Shown here: piece after piece, positions 52,145 to 63,356 of the stretch
Position numbering within the stretch: position 1 is the first letter of the stretch
Layout: each line of letters starts with the position of its first letter
From: Zygnema cylindricum
Lineage: Eukaryota > Streptophyta > Zygnematophyceae > Zygnematales > Zygnemataceae
Length of the DNA: 64,000 nucleotides
Assembly: GCA_037447655.1 (NCBI GenBank)
Contig: JBBHKE010002232.1
Coordinates: 1 to 64,000 of the forward strand
Direction: 5' to 3'
Notes under the pieces: generated by a model
The model's input: only the letters and a program-made list of their open reading frames with translations
Databases searched by the model: none
What the model was told of the DNA's origin: nothing
Position numbers and translations under genes: made by a program

Positions 52145-52981
52145 TCAAACAAACTCGGCTTCTCCCCTATCCCTTGATTCCGAATCAATTTCCACCACGT
52201 CTTCCGCTTCGGGTAGAGTTGTCACTAGAGTTTCCACAGCCGAGTCCTTTTCGGTTTGATTTGTATTTGCAAAAATATCAACTTCTCTAAAACTTGGATA
52301 GTTAGGAAGCTCAAAGTCATCGTAATTTTTTGACTCAAATCTGATTTTTATTGACTTTGTATATTTGAAGGGATCCACATACTTTCCTTCATCCATAACT
52401 ACTAGATGCTTTACTAAGATTATATCTTCCCTTTTTAGATCATAAACTCTATATCCTTTAACATCCTCATCATATCCTAATAAGTATCCCGGTTTTCCTT
52501 TAGGATCTAGCTTCCAATTAGACCGGTCTAAATCTAGACTGAATACTTGACTGCCGAAAACCTTTAAGTGAGATATGTCGGGTTTCCGGCCTGTCCATCT
52601 CTCATAAGTTGTTTGATCTTTTATAGGTGAAGTAAGAACTCTATTTTTGAGGTAATTAGCACAGTTCATTGCTTCTGCCCAAAACCTTTTTCCTATCTTC
52701 TTATCTAACAATATACTTCTAGCTCTATCACTTAGTGTTCTATTTAACCTTTCAACTACCCCATTATGTTTCGCGTTTTTTGGAACTGTCTTTTGGTGTT
52801 GGACCCCATCTTCCCTCAAAAAATCCTCAAACTGGTTAGAAGTATACTCTCCACCATTGTCACTCCTTATTCTCTTGATTAAAGTTTCATGGAGTTTTTC
52901 GCTCCATGCTTTATATTGTCTAAAACAATCCTGAGCTTCGGACTTGTTTCTCAAAAATACTCTCGGGAATACCGAGACCAA
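52145..52981 (-). pseudogene. integrase core and C-terminus of A2
   Basis: YKAWSEKLHETLIKRIRSDNGGEYTSNQFEDF (two catalytic residues), KHNGVVERLNRT, RFWAEAMNCANYLKNR, PDISHLKVFGSQVFSLD, GYLLGYDEDVKGYRVYDLK, then an acidic linker ending at a stop (52142). Confidence 0.9.
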
Positions 52982-52984
52982 TCA

Positions 52985-53872
52985 TCAGTGATTGTCATCA
53001 TAAATCTCTTCCCCCCCCGAGGAGGGCACTTTAGCCGGTCCCCAAATATGTGTGTGTACTAGATCTAGATTTTTTTCTCCGTTATAGGTGGCTGTTTTAG
53101 GAAAGGGTAATCTATGTGTTTTACCTTGAGCATATCCACTACAATCACTTATATTATCACTCTCACTAAACTTAATCCCTTCCACCACTCCCATCTTTTT
53201 CATCTCTCTTAACTTGTCTAGATTCACATGCCCAAGCCTCTTATGCCACATCATAATATCATGAACACCAACATAATAAAGTTTCTTTTTTTCATTACTT
53301 AAAACCAGCCTAAACATCCCATTGCTACCTTTCTCAGTAATGAAATAGACATCCTCCTCAAAAGTAGCAGTAAAGACTCCTTCCCTAGTGCTAGTAAAAA
53401 AACCCTTATCATCTAATACGGATGTAGAGATGAGGTTTTTGTTCAGCTCCGGAATAAACAATACATCGGAGAATGCTACTATGGATGTCTTTCCTTCTAC
53501 TAACACTTTCAAATCTACCGATCCTACTAGAGTAGTGGTGACTATCCTCCCATCCCCGTACTCTATCTCTACGGTGGGAATATTTCTTATCTTAGTGAAC
53601 AGGTGCCTATCCTTACACATGTGCATGGAGGCCCCTGAATCTATAATCCAGCCTGCTTCACCTTTTAATCCACCATAAGCACATTTCTGCCTTTGTGGTA
53701 TTTTGACCTCGTTTTTTGCCTCCAACTCCTCATCTAAAAGGTGCTCATCGTCCTCGTCCTCGGATTCCGCCTCATGTACCTGTGTCACAAGGGCCTTTTT
53801 TTTTCCTCTTGGGGTACCACCGGTCTGCCCCTCCTTTAACCAAAGCTCGGTTAGCTTAGTGCACACTGCCAC
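52985..53872 (-). pseudogene. protease and integrase start of A2
   Basis: DSGASMHMC protease motif, FSDVLFIPELNKNLIS, WHKRLGHVNLDKLREM and the CSGYAQGKT block, in which the third-from-last metal-binding Cys position is Tyr. Ends at a G-run (53010s) frameshift within the core after LVHTHIWGP. Confidence 0.9.
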
Positions 53873-54175
53873 ATAGTGCCCAGGTTTCTTACAAAAATGA
53901 CATAAACCTTTGGGAGCCCTTGGTCCGAACTCGTCGGTCTAAATTTCTGCTCCCTCCCCCCATAGTTTCCGACCGGTTTCCGGGAATCCTTGTTCCTCCA
54001 ATCGGTCACAGTTGCCAAGGCTTGGCTACTCTTTCCTCCCTTTCGGATCTCAATTGTATTCTCCCAAACGAGAATCACCTCTACCACTGAGTTCCATATC
54101 CACCTTGAGTCCGGCAAGTCCTGCACACGGTTGACTATGTTCTCGAACTCACCGGATAACTTCATTAGTAAACAG
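53851..54175 (-). pseudogene. gag C-terminal half of A2
   Basis: GEFENIVNRVQDLPDSRWIWNSVVEVILVWENTIEIRKGGKSSQAL, then a shifted knuckle region (CHFCKKPGHY in another frame near 53895). Its upstream half lies at 60639-61256, on the far side of A3. Confidence 0.88.
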
Positions 54176-54180
54176 TTAAC

Positions 54181-55227
54181 TATAGAAATTAATGGTTTTA
54201 AGTATTTTCTATGTCTGAATAGAAATAAAGAAGCCGAGGCAGTCTACCTCTAACTTATCTCTCCAACTCTCAAACTTGTCGCAGTCACTGAGAAATTGGA
54301 GAGGAAGCTAGAGCCATGGCTACCTAGGCTATCCTCAGGTTTACGGGAAATTTATATTAGTATAGGGATTAATTACTAAAAGGTATGTGCCGGCGACAGA
54401 TTTGATCCTGGTACCTGCCGGCCGTCAGGGAGTAGATAGCCGGTAGCCTTAGCCGTTAAGTCTAGAAGTAGTGTTACGTAGCATATAGTACGATAATTAT
54501 TTAAAATTGAACACGTAGGATAAGTCATTTAACTATAACTGTTAACGGGATACATAGATATGGTAGTGTAAAAGTACGAATTACGGTACGGATAAGAAAT
54601 CAATACCGCGCATTGATTTCGTAAGCGAAACAAATACCGCGCATGTATTTATTACGGCTACGATCAAATGTGAGTTTAATCGGACGGCCGGAATTAGCGC
54701 CGAGATCGCGGAAGGAGAATTCGCCGGTTTGTGGGCATCGCCACATCGGATGACACGTGGCATAGTTACATTGGAGCGCGGCATCTCCAACGATTAAAGG
54801 AGCGAATCCGGACATACCACGTGTCCACATTTAAGGCATGTCGTACAGTGTCCGTACATAAAGTACACCGGCAACTGTACTTTTGCGTACGGAACTGTAA
54901 TCTGATTGGTTCCGTACATCAGTAGATAGAGTCTGTGAGGGAGATAGGACTTAGAAAAATTAGAGGATAGGGACCTTCTCTCCCAGAGAGCTTCTGTACA
55001 AAAGGTCAACTTTGACCCTCCATAACTTACTGCTCAGGGGAACAAATTCAGAGATTCTTTTTGCTATCAACTCAGGGGAGTCTTCTCTTCAAAAGGGTGA
55101 AGGTGGTCAGAGTTTTTGTCTGCCAGGGTGGCAGTTATTTTTGCTTAAACACAAAGGGGTCACGATTATCCTAGAGGCTTCTTGGAAGCTGTCCACTCTG
55201 AGGACTTAGGGAGGTCTCAGAGTTTCA
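54181..55227 (+). repeat. 5' LTR of A3
   Basis: TATAGAAATT ... GAGTTTCA, 1047 bases; first dinucleotide is TA here and TG in the 3' copy. The LTR-internal gag ATG is AGG in this copy. Confidence 0.92.
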
Positions 55228-55242
55228 GGTTATGGGCCCACC
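55228..55242 (+). promoter_or_regulatory. primer-binding site of A3
   Basis: GGTTATGGGCCCACC, identical to A2. Contains the ATG at 55232 that opens the listed gag frame. Confidence 0.88.
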
Positions 55243-56165
55243 CTCTAGGGTACCAATCTTTAATGGAACTGGCTTCATATACTGGGAAAGTATGATAATA
55301 GGAGCTTTATGCGAAAAAAGGTTTTGGGGGATAGTGAGTGGACGATTGGGGCGTCCATCAGGTCTTGGAATTCCTCTAGGGTTTAAAAGAAGCAGATTCA
55401 CCAGGAAAGAGGATTCACCTTCAACGGAGGAAACAAAGGAAGGAGAGGTGGTGGACAAAGGAAAGGAGAAGGAGGCGACCACACCAATAGCAACTGGTTT
55501 AGCATTCATATCACCTATTCCGAGGAACGAGGAGAATGATACTGAAACTTGGGACTTCAACAATATGGCGGCAAAGCACTTCATCCTACGCCATCTCACT
55601 CAAGGACTTCCATGTCCTCATTTGCAGGTAGAGAGGGCATCCGATCTTTGGACGACTCTCATAGAGATGTACCGAAGTGGTACGATTCAGCAACAACAGT
55701 TGGCTGGTCAGAAAGTTAAGGAGTATGTGTACAAAGGGGGAAATATGTTGGATTTTTGCAATGAGCTTGCTACACTCTTCATGGAGCTAAAGACTGCGGG
55801 AAAAGTTTTTAGTGAAAAAGAAAAGGTTAAACTGTTTACTAATGAAGTTACCTGATGAGTTCAAGAACATAGTCAACTGTGTGCAGGGACTTGTCGGACT
55901 CAAGGTGGATATGGAACTCAGTGGTAGGGATGATTCTCGATCGAGAGAATACGATTGAGATCCGAAGGGGAGGAAAGAATGGCCAAGCCTTGGCAACAGC
56001 GACCGATTGGAGGAACAAGGATTCCCAGAAACCAGTCGGAAACTATGGGGGTAGGGAGTAGAAAAAACAAGTTGACGAGTTCGAACCAAGGGCTCCCAAA
56101 GGTTATGTCATTTTTGTAAGAAAACCGGGGCACTATAAGGCAGAGTGCACTAAGCTTACCGAGCT
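55232..56165 (+). pseudogene. gag of A3
   Basis: MGPPSRVPIFNGTGFIYW, the Glu/Lys/Thr-rich insert, WDFNNMAAKHFILRHL, LWTTLIEMYRSG, to a stop at 55853 caused by a one-base shift (LFTNEVT where A2 has a continuing frame). Further shifts near 55885 and 56050. The zinc knuckle near 56105-56150 is readable only across frames. Confidence 0.88.
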
Positions 56166-57600
56166 TCGGTTTAAAGGAGGGGCAGACCGGTGGTACCCCG
56201 AGAGGAAAGAAAAAGGCCCTTCTCACACAGGTACTTGAGGCGGAATCCGAGAACGAGGACGATGAGCTCCTTTTGGATGAGGAGTTGGAGGCGAAAACTG
56301 AGGTTGAAATTCCACTAAGGCAAAAATGTGCTTACGGTGGATTGAAAGGTGAAGCAGGCTGGATTATAGATTCAGGTGCCTCAATGCACATGTCTAAGGA
56401 TAGGCACTTGTTCACTAAGATAAAAAAGATTCCCACCGTTAGAGATAGAGTACGGGGATGGGAGGATACTCACCACTACTCTTGTAGGATCGGTAGATCT
56501 GAAAATGTTAGTAGAAGGAAAGACATCCATAGTAACATTCTCCGATGTATTGTTTATTCCGAAGCTGAACAAAAACCTTATCTCTACATCTGTATTAGAT
56601 GATAAGGGTTTTTTTACTAGCACTAGGGAAGGAGTCTTTACTGCTAGTTTTGAGGAGGATGTCTATTTCATTGCTGAGAAAAGGTAGCCATGGGATGTTT
56701 AGGCTGATCCTAAGTAATGAAACGAAGAAACTTTATTATGCTGGTGTTCATGATATTATGATGTGGCATAAGAGGCTTGGGCATGTGAATCTAGATAAGT
56801 TAAGAGAGATGAAAAAGATGGGAGTGGTGGAAGGGATTCAGTTCAGTGAGAGTGATGATATAAGTGATTGTAGTGGGTGTGCTCAAGGTAAAGCACACAG
56901 ATTACCCTTTCCTAAAACAACCACCTACAAGGGAGAAAAACTTCTAGATCTAGTACACACAGATATTTGGGGACCGGCTAGAGTGCCCTCACCGGGGGGG
57001 AAGAGATCTATGATGACTATAACTGATGATTGGTCTCGGTATTCCCGGGTGTGTTTTTTGAAAAACAAGTCAGAAGCTGAGGATTGTTTTAGACAATATA
57101 AAGCATGGAGCGAAAAACTCCACGAAACTCCAATCAAGAGAGTAAGGAGTGACAATGGTGGAGAGTATTCTTCTAACCAGTTTGAGGATTTTTTGAGGGA
57201 AGATAGGGTTCAACACCAAAAGACAGTTCCAGAAAATCCGGAACAGAATGGGGTAGCTGAAAGGTTAAATAGAACACTAAGTGATTGTGCTAGAAGTATG
57301 TTGTCGGATAAAAAGATAAGAAAAAGGTTTTGGGTAGAAGCAATGAACTGTGCTAATTACCTCAAAAATAGAGTTCTTACTTGAGCTATAAAAGATCAAA
57401 CACCTTATGAGAGATGGACAGGCCGGAAACCAGACTTATCTCATTTAAAGGTTTTCGGCAGTCAAGTATTCAGTCTAGATACAGATCGGTCTAATTGGAA
57501 GCTAGATCCTAAAGGAAAACCGGGATACTTATTAGGATATGATAAGGATGTTAAAGGATATAGAGTTTATGATCTAAAAAGAGAAGATATAATCTTAGTA
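56166..57600 (+). pseudogene. protease and integrase of A3
   Basis: 56273-56602: DSGASMHMS, where the conserved Cys after the active site is Ser; then a shift near 56440. 56599-57384: WHKRLGHVNLDKLREM ... CSGCAQGKAHRLPFP, LVHTDIWGP, SDNGGEYSSNQFEDF, EQNGVAERLNRT. A TGA at 57382 follows RVLT; the frame continues after it with TPYERWTGRKPD and GYLLGYDKDVKGYRVYD. Confidence 0.9.
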
Positions 57601-57615
57601 AAGCATCTAGTAGTT

Positions 57616-59040
57616 ATGGATGAAGGAAAGTCTGTGGATCCCTTCAAATATACAAATTCAGTAAAAATCAGATTTGAGTCAAAAAATTCTGATGACTTTG
57701 AGCTTCCTAACTATCCAGGTTTTAGAGACGATGACATTCTTGCAGGTACAAATCAGACTGAAAAGGACTCGGCTGTTGAAACTCCAGTGACAACTCTACC
57801 CGAAGCGGAAGACGTGGTGGAAATTGATTCGGAATCAAGGGATAGGGGAGAAACCAAGTTTGTTCGAAAGATTCCACAAGAACCATCTATTCCGGCCTCA
57901 GATTTTGAAGGGGGAAGGAGAAGTAGTAAAAGACTACAAGAAAAACATGTTAATAACAAGGTAACAAAACTATCTCATCAAGATGAACCTCAAACTTATG
58001 AAGAGGCGATGACTTGTCTAGAAAGAAATCAGTGGAAGACAGCTATCAATGAAGAGATGGCCTCAATTATGGCAGCCGATACTTGGGAGCTGGTGGATTG
58101 TCCACCTATCCGAAAACCAATCGGTTGTAAGTGGGTTTTCAAATTAAAACTGAACCCAGATAAAACAATCGAGCGCTACAAGGCCCGACTAGTGGCAAAG
58201 GGATTTACACAAAAGGAGGAATTGACTACGAGGAAACCTTTGCCCCGCTGGTCAAATTTCCCTCCGTCCGCATACTTCTCAGCCTGGCAGCAGCGAAAGA
58301 TATGGAAGTGCACCAGATGGACATCAAAACAGACCTTTTTGCATGGAGAATTGGAAGAGGAGATCTTCATGCGACAACCCGAAGGTGTTTGTGGAAGAAG
58401 GAGAGGAGAGTAAGGTATGCCGGCTGATTAAATCTCTTTATGGTTTGAAACAGGCGCCTCGACTGTGGAATAAGAAGCTTGATGAGTTTCTTACCTGTCT
58501 GGGATATATCCGGATCAGCTCAGATCACTCAATCTATGTTTTCGAAGATGAGGAAGGTTTTATATTTATTGCAATTTATGTTGATGATTTGCTTGTTTTA
58601 AGTAAATCAATGGAAAAAATTAATAAACTGAAAACCGATCTTAATGGGAGATTTGAAATGAAGGATATGGGGGAAGCAAAATATATTTTGGGAATTCAAG
58701 TAGAGAGAGACCGAAAAAGAAAAATTATAAGATTGACTCAAAAGAAAGCAATAGGGAACATGCTTGAAAAATTTCAAATGGATAAAGCTAATAGTTGTAC
58801 AACTCCAATGGAGTTGAAGAAGGGAAGTGAGGGGAGTGAGGAAGAAGGAGTCATAGTCTTAGACGAGGAATTATCTCCTGAAGAACAGAAGTTCATGCAG
58901 ACTATTCCTTACAGGCAAGTAGTGGGAAGTCTAATCTATTTTATGAATTGTACCCGGCCAGATTTAGCTGCAGCTATAGGAGTGCTGAGTAGAAGTCTAA
59001 ATGCTCCCACTAAGAAGGATTGGGAGGCAGCAAGAGAGTT
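57616..59040 (+). pseudogene. reverse transcriptase of A3
   Basis: 57616-58413: acidic linker, WELVDCPPIRKPIGCKWVFKLK, ARLVAKGFTQKE; a one-base loss near 58215 shifts EGIDYEETFAPV out of frame. 58343-59053: SLYGLKQAPRLWN, SSDHSIYVF, intact YVDDLLVLS, MKDMGEAKYILGIQ, VVGSLIYFMNCTRPDLAAAI, up to a shift near 59030. Confidence 0.9.
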
Positions 59041-59572
59041 CTTAGATACTTGATAGGAACTAGGGATCTATGGTTGCATTTAGGTGGGGAGAATACTGAC
59101 ATCACTACTTGGAGTGATGCTAGTTATGGTGATGCTCCGATGAGGAGATGCACTTCTGGATATGTATTATATGTGGGTGATGGGGCTTGCTGTTGGAGTA
59201 GCAAACAGCAAAAGGTTATTGCTCAGTCTACCATGGAGGCTGAGTATATGGCCTCTTGCTCTGCTGTAAAAGAATTGATGTGGGTAAAGTCTTTACTTGG
59301 TGAACTTGGTCATCTTAAGAGTGGTGTGGAGAAAATATTTTGTGATAATCAAGCAGCAATCGCTATTTCTGCCAATCCTAAACATCATTTTAAAGCTAAA
59401 CATATGGGACAATAGACTCAGCTTTGTTAGAGAGAAAGTAGAAAATAAAATAAACAGTTTAGAGTACCGACCAGATAGTGAGATGGTAGCAGATATGATG
59501 ACCAAACCTGTGCCTTCCCCTAAGCTAATTTTCTGCAGAGAGAAGTGTGGTCTGAAATTAAAGATTGACTAG
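59020..59572 (+). pseudogene. RNase H of A3
   Basis: KRVLRYLIGTRDLWLHLG, WSDASYGDAPMRR, STMEAEYMASCSAVKEL, FCDNQAAIAISANPKHHFKAKHM; one extra base at about 59405 (ATGGGACAA) breaks DIRLSFVRE, which continues in another frame to VADMMTKPVPSPKL and the stop at 59570. Confidence 0.9.
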
Positions 59573-59585
59573 AAAATAAGGGGAG

Positions 59586-60633
59586 TGTAGAAATTAATGG
59601 TTTTAAGTATTTTCTAGGTCTGAATAGAAATAAAGAAGCCGAGGCAGTCTACCTCTAACTTCCCTCTCCAACTCTCAAACTTGTCGCGGTCACTGAGAAA
59701 TTGGAGAGGAAGCTAGAGCCATGGCTACCTAGGCTATCCTCAAGTTTACGGGAAATTTATATTAGTATAGGGATTAATTACTAAAAGGTATGTGCCGGCG
59801 ACATGATTTGATCCTGGTACTTGCCCCCCGTCAAGGAGTAGATAGCCGGTAGCCTTAGCCGTTAAGTCTAGAAGTAGTGTTACGTAGCATATAGTACGAT
59901 AATTATTTAAACATGAACACGTAGGATAAGTCATTTAACTATAACTGTTAACGGGATACATAGATATGGTAGTGTAAAAGTACAAATTACGGTACGGTTA
60001 AGAAATCAATACCGCGCATTGATTTCGTAAGCGAAACAAATACCGCGCATGTATTTATTACGGCTACGATCAAATGTGAGTTTAATCGGACCGGCCGGAA
60101 TTAGCGCCGAGATCGCGGAAGGAGAATTCGGCGGTTTGTGGGCATCGCCACATCGGATGACACGTGGCATAGTTACATTAGAGCGCGGCATCTCCCAGGA
60201 TTAAAGGAGCGAATCCGGACATACCAAGTGTCGACATTAAGGCATGTCGTACAGTGTCTGTACATAAAGTACACCGGCAGCTGTACTTTTGCGTACGGAA
60301 CTGTAATCTGATTGGTTCCGTACATCAGTAGATAGAGTCTGTGAGGGAGATAGGACTTAGAAAAATTAGAGGATAGGACCTTCTCTCCCCAGAGAGCTTC
60401 TGTACAAAAGGTAAACTTTGACCCTCCATAACTTACTGCTCAGGGGAGCAAATTCAGAGATTCTTTTTGCTATCGACTCAAGGGAGTCTTCTCTTCACAG
60501 GGGTGAAGGTGGTCAGAGTTTTTGTCTGCCAGGGTGGCAGTTATTTTTGCTTAAACACAAAGGGGTCAGGATTATCCTAGAGGCTTCTTGGAAGCTGTCC
60601 ACTCTGAGGACTTATGGAGGTCTCAGAGTTTCA
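59586..60633 (+). repeat. 3' LTR of A3
   Basis: TGTAGAAATT ... GAGTTTCA, 1048 bases, retaining the in-LTR ATG at 60614. Confidence 0.92.
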
Positions 60634-60638
60634 TTAAC

Positions 60639-61256
60639 CTTTTCTTTTTCACTAAAATCTTTTCCCGCACTCTCTAGCTCTATGAAGAGTGTAGCAAGCT
60701 CATTGCAAAAATCTAACATCTTCCCCTCTTTGTATACATACTCCTTAACTTTCTGATCAGCCAACTGTTGTTGCTGAATCGTACCACTTCGGTACATCTC
60801 TATGAGAGCCATCCAAAGATCGGATGCCCTTTCTACCTGCAAATGAGGACATGCAAGTCTTTGAGTGAGATGGCGTAGGATGAAGTGCTTTGCCGCCATA
60901 TTGTTGAAGTCCCAGGTTTCGGTATCATTTGCCTCGTTCCTCGGAATAGGTGACATGAATGCCAAACTAGTTGCTATTGGTGTGGTCGCCTACTTCTCCT
61001 TTCCTTTGTCTACCACCTCTCCTTCTTTTGTTTCCTCCGTTGAAGGTGGATCCTATTTTTTGGTGAATCTGCTTCCTCCAAACCCTGGAGGAATTCCAAG
61101 ACTTGATGGACGCCCCAACCGTCCACTCACTATCCCCCAAAACATTTTTTCGCATAGAGCTCCTATCATCATACTTTCGCAGTTTATGAAGCCAGTTCCA
61201 TTAAAGATTGGTACCCTAGAGGGTGGGCCCATAACCTGAAACTCTGAGACCTCCAT
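60639..61256 (-). pseudogene. gag N-terminal half of A2
   Basis: Starts MEVSEFQ (ATG at 61256, inside the LTR) and goes straight through the LTR end and primer site as VMGPPSRVPIFNGTGF. A frameshift near 61055 is followed by an insert rich in Glu/Lys/Thr. 60965-60640 carries WDFNNMAAKHFILRHL and LWMALIEMYRSG, ending SEKEKVN at the A3 insertion. Confidence 0.9.
61222..61236 (-). promoter_or_regulatory. primer-binding site of A2
   Basis: Minus strand GGTTATGGGCCCACC, abutting the LTR. Full match to the complement of the iMet anticodon arm. Confidence 0.88.
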
Positions 61257-62273
61257 AAGTCCTCAGAGTGGACCGCTTCGAAGTAGCCTCTAGGATAACC
61301 TTGACCCCTTTGTGTTTCAGCAAGAACAACTGCCACCTTGGTAAACAAAAACTCTGACCAACTTCACCCCTATGAAGGCAAGACTCCCCTGAGTCGATAG
61401 CAAAAAGAATCTCTGAATTTGCTCCCCTGAGAAGTAAGTTATGGAGGGTCAAAGTTGACCTTTTGTACAGAAGCTCTCTGGGAGAGAGGGTCCTATCTTC
61501 TATTTTTTCTAAGTCCTATCTCTCTCACAGACTCTATCTACTGATGTATGGAGCCAATCAGATTGAGTTCCGTACACAAAAGTACAGCTGCCGGTGTACT
61601 TTCTGTACGGACAATGTACGACATGGCCTAAATGTCGACACGTGGTATGTCCGGATTCGCTCCCTTAATCCTCGGAGATGCCGCGATCCAATGTCATTCC
61701 GCCACGTGTCATCCGATGTGGCTATGACCACAAACCGCCGAAATCCTCTTCCGCAATCTCGGCGTTAATTCCGGCCGTCCGATTAAACCATGATAAATAC
61801 ATGCGCGGTATTCGTTTCATTAAAGAAATAAATGCGCGGTATTAATTTCTTATCCGTACCGTAATCCGTACTTTTACATAACTGGATCTGTGTATCCCGT
61901 AAACAGTTATAGTTAAATGAATTATCCTACCTGGTAATGTTTAATAAAATATCAAACCATATAGTACGTAACACTAGTTAAAGACTTAAACGGCTAAGGC
62001 TACCGGCTACCGGCTGTCTACCATCCGGTAGGTACCAGGATCAAATCCTGTCGCCGGCACATACCCTTTTAGTAAATAAACCCTTGACTAATATATTTTC
62101 CCGTAAACCTCTGGATAGCCTAGGTAGCCATGGCTCTAGCTCCCTCTCCAATTTCTCAGTGACTGCGACAAGTTTCAGAGTTGGAGAGAGAAGTTAGAGG
62201 TAGACTGCCTCGGTTTCTTTCTTATTTTTATTCAAACCTAGAAAATACTTTAAAAGGACCATTTATTTTTACA
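61237..62273 (-). repeat. 5' LTR of A2
   Basis: 1037 bases. It includes the LTR-internal ATG at 61256 and the CAGGATTTGATCCTG hairpin near 62035. Confidence 0.9.
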
Positions 62274-62278
62274 ACAAG

Positions 62279-62381
62279 TGCTCCTATTAGCCCTAGTGCT
62301 CCACCCTCTACTGCTGGTGCACAGTGTGACTCCTAGTGGGAGTGGATCACCGCTGAGTCTTAATGCCCATGACCTTCAACA
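62279..62381 (+). repeat. 3' LTR of B1, right part
   Basis: Continues the LTR with TGCTCCTATTAGCCC and ends CTTCAACA. Preceded by ACAAG (62274-62278), the other copy of the A2 target duplication with one change. Confidence 0.9.
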
Positions 62382-62389
62382 CCTAGTCC

Positions 62390-62952
62390 ATGCTTGCAGA
62401 TAAAGGGCTAGATTTAAAATTCTGGGCTGAAGCACTTAACTGTGCTGTTTATATTAAAAATAGAATTGCTTCTAGGTTTGTTAGCACTACACCTTATGAG
62501 CTTTGGACAAGGGAAAAACTTGATGTTAGTTACTGTAAGATCTTTGGTAGCAAGTGTTTTATTTTATATACTTCACATGATAGATGGAAAATCGAGCCTA
62601 AAGGCTTACCTGGGATTTTCATGGGGTATGATGATAATGCGAAAGGATATAGAGTTTTTGTACTTGAGAAACAGAAAATGATTGTTTCTAGAAATATCCA
62701 GATTAAAGATGAACAAGATTCGGTTGACCTGTTTAAAGTGCCAAATCAACCGGCAAAAGAAAAGCAAGAATATGTCATTTTCACCATACGCCGCGAGTCT
62801 ACTTTCCACCGGCAAGTGGGAAACCTCTTCCTTCAGTTCCTCTAGTGCCTTTACAGGATGCTTCACCTCAAGCTACGCTTTAAGTGGATGGAACTACTAC
62901 AGACTCTGTACCAGATCAAGTTACGGTTCACACTAAACAGAAAAATTAGAGG
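62390..62952 (+). pseudogene. integrase C-terminal half of element C
   Basis: MLADKGLDLKFWAEALNCAVYIKNR, TPYELWTREKLDVSYCKIFGSKCF, GYDDNAKGYRVFVLEKQKM, then an acidic linker whose frame breaks near 62790. Direct continuation of 43706-44017. Confidence 0.9.
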
Positions 62953-63354
62953 TTGCCGACGATCTCAGCCTCAAAATTTCCGGGGGGAAAGAGATCTAGC
63001 AGCCGTCTGCAAGCAAGCTCTCACTTTGCTTTTTTTGCAGCTATAGAGGAGCCTCTAACGATCCAGGAGGCCTTCTCATCACCTGAGAGAAATCAATGGA
63101 TCGAGGCGGCAAACGATGAAATGAAGTCTATTATGGAGGCACAGACATGGGAGCTGGTGGATCTTCCTCCGGGCATAAAAGCCATCGGCAGCAAATGGGT
63201 ATTCAAGGTGAAGTTGAACCCGGACAACACCATCGAAAGGTATAAGGCCAGACTAGTGGCCAACGGGTATAATCAAAAAAAAGGTATTGAGTTTGAGGAA
63301 ACCTTCTCTCCTGTTGTCAGATTTTCCCACTGTCAGAATTATGCTAAGTTCTAG
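62953..63354 (+). pseudogene. RT N-terminal part of element C
   Basis: FPGGKRSSSRLQASSH, EEPLTIQEAFSSPERNQWIEAANDEM, WELVDLPPGIKAIGSKWVFK, ARLVANGYNQKKGIEFEETFSPVVRF. A one-base shift near 63330 turns PTVRIMLSS into SHCQNYAKF and the frame ends at 63354. Confidence 0.9.
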
Positions 63355-63356
63355 CG

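Larger units (their letters stand above)
54181..60633 (+). mobile_element. copia family A element A3, innermost of the nest
   Basis: Complete: 5' LTR 54181-55227, primer site, gag, protease, integrase, RT, RNase H, polypurine tract, 3' LTR 59586-60633. Perfect 5-bp target duplication TTAAC (54176-54180 and 60634-60638). In the first 265 bases the LTRs differ at about nine positions. The coding region has several one-base frameshifts and a stop at 57382, so this copy is not autonomous. Confidence 0.93.
49388..62273 (-). mobile_element. copia family A element A2, nested in B1 and split by A3
   Basis: Minus strand: 5' LTR 61237-62273, primer site 61222-61236, gag start 61256-60634, then (after A3) gag 54180-53851, protease, integrase, RT, RNase H, 3' LTR 49388-50440. 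The gag frame breaks at ..SEKEKVN and resumes after the insert. Target duplication GCAAG/ACAAG. Confidence 0.9.
44018..62381 (+). mobile_element. copia element B1, nested in C and split by A2
   Basis: 5' LTR 44018-44686, internal 44687-48819, 3' LTR 48820-49387 plus 62279-62381. LTR ends are TATTGAAAAG and CTTCAATA (CTTCAACA in the 3' copy), not TG..CA. Multiple frameshifts inactivate it. Confidence 0.88.
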
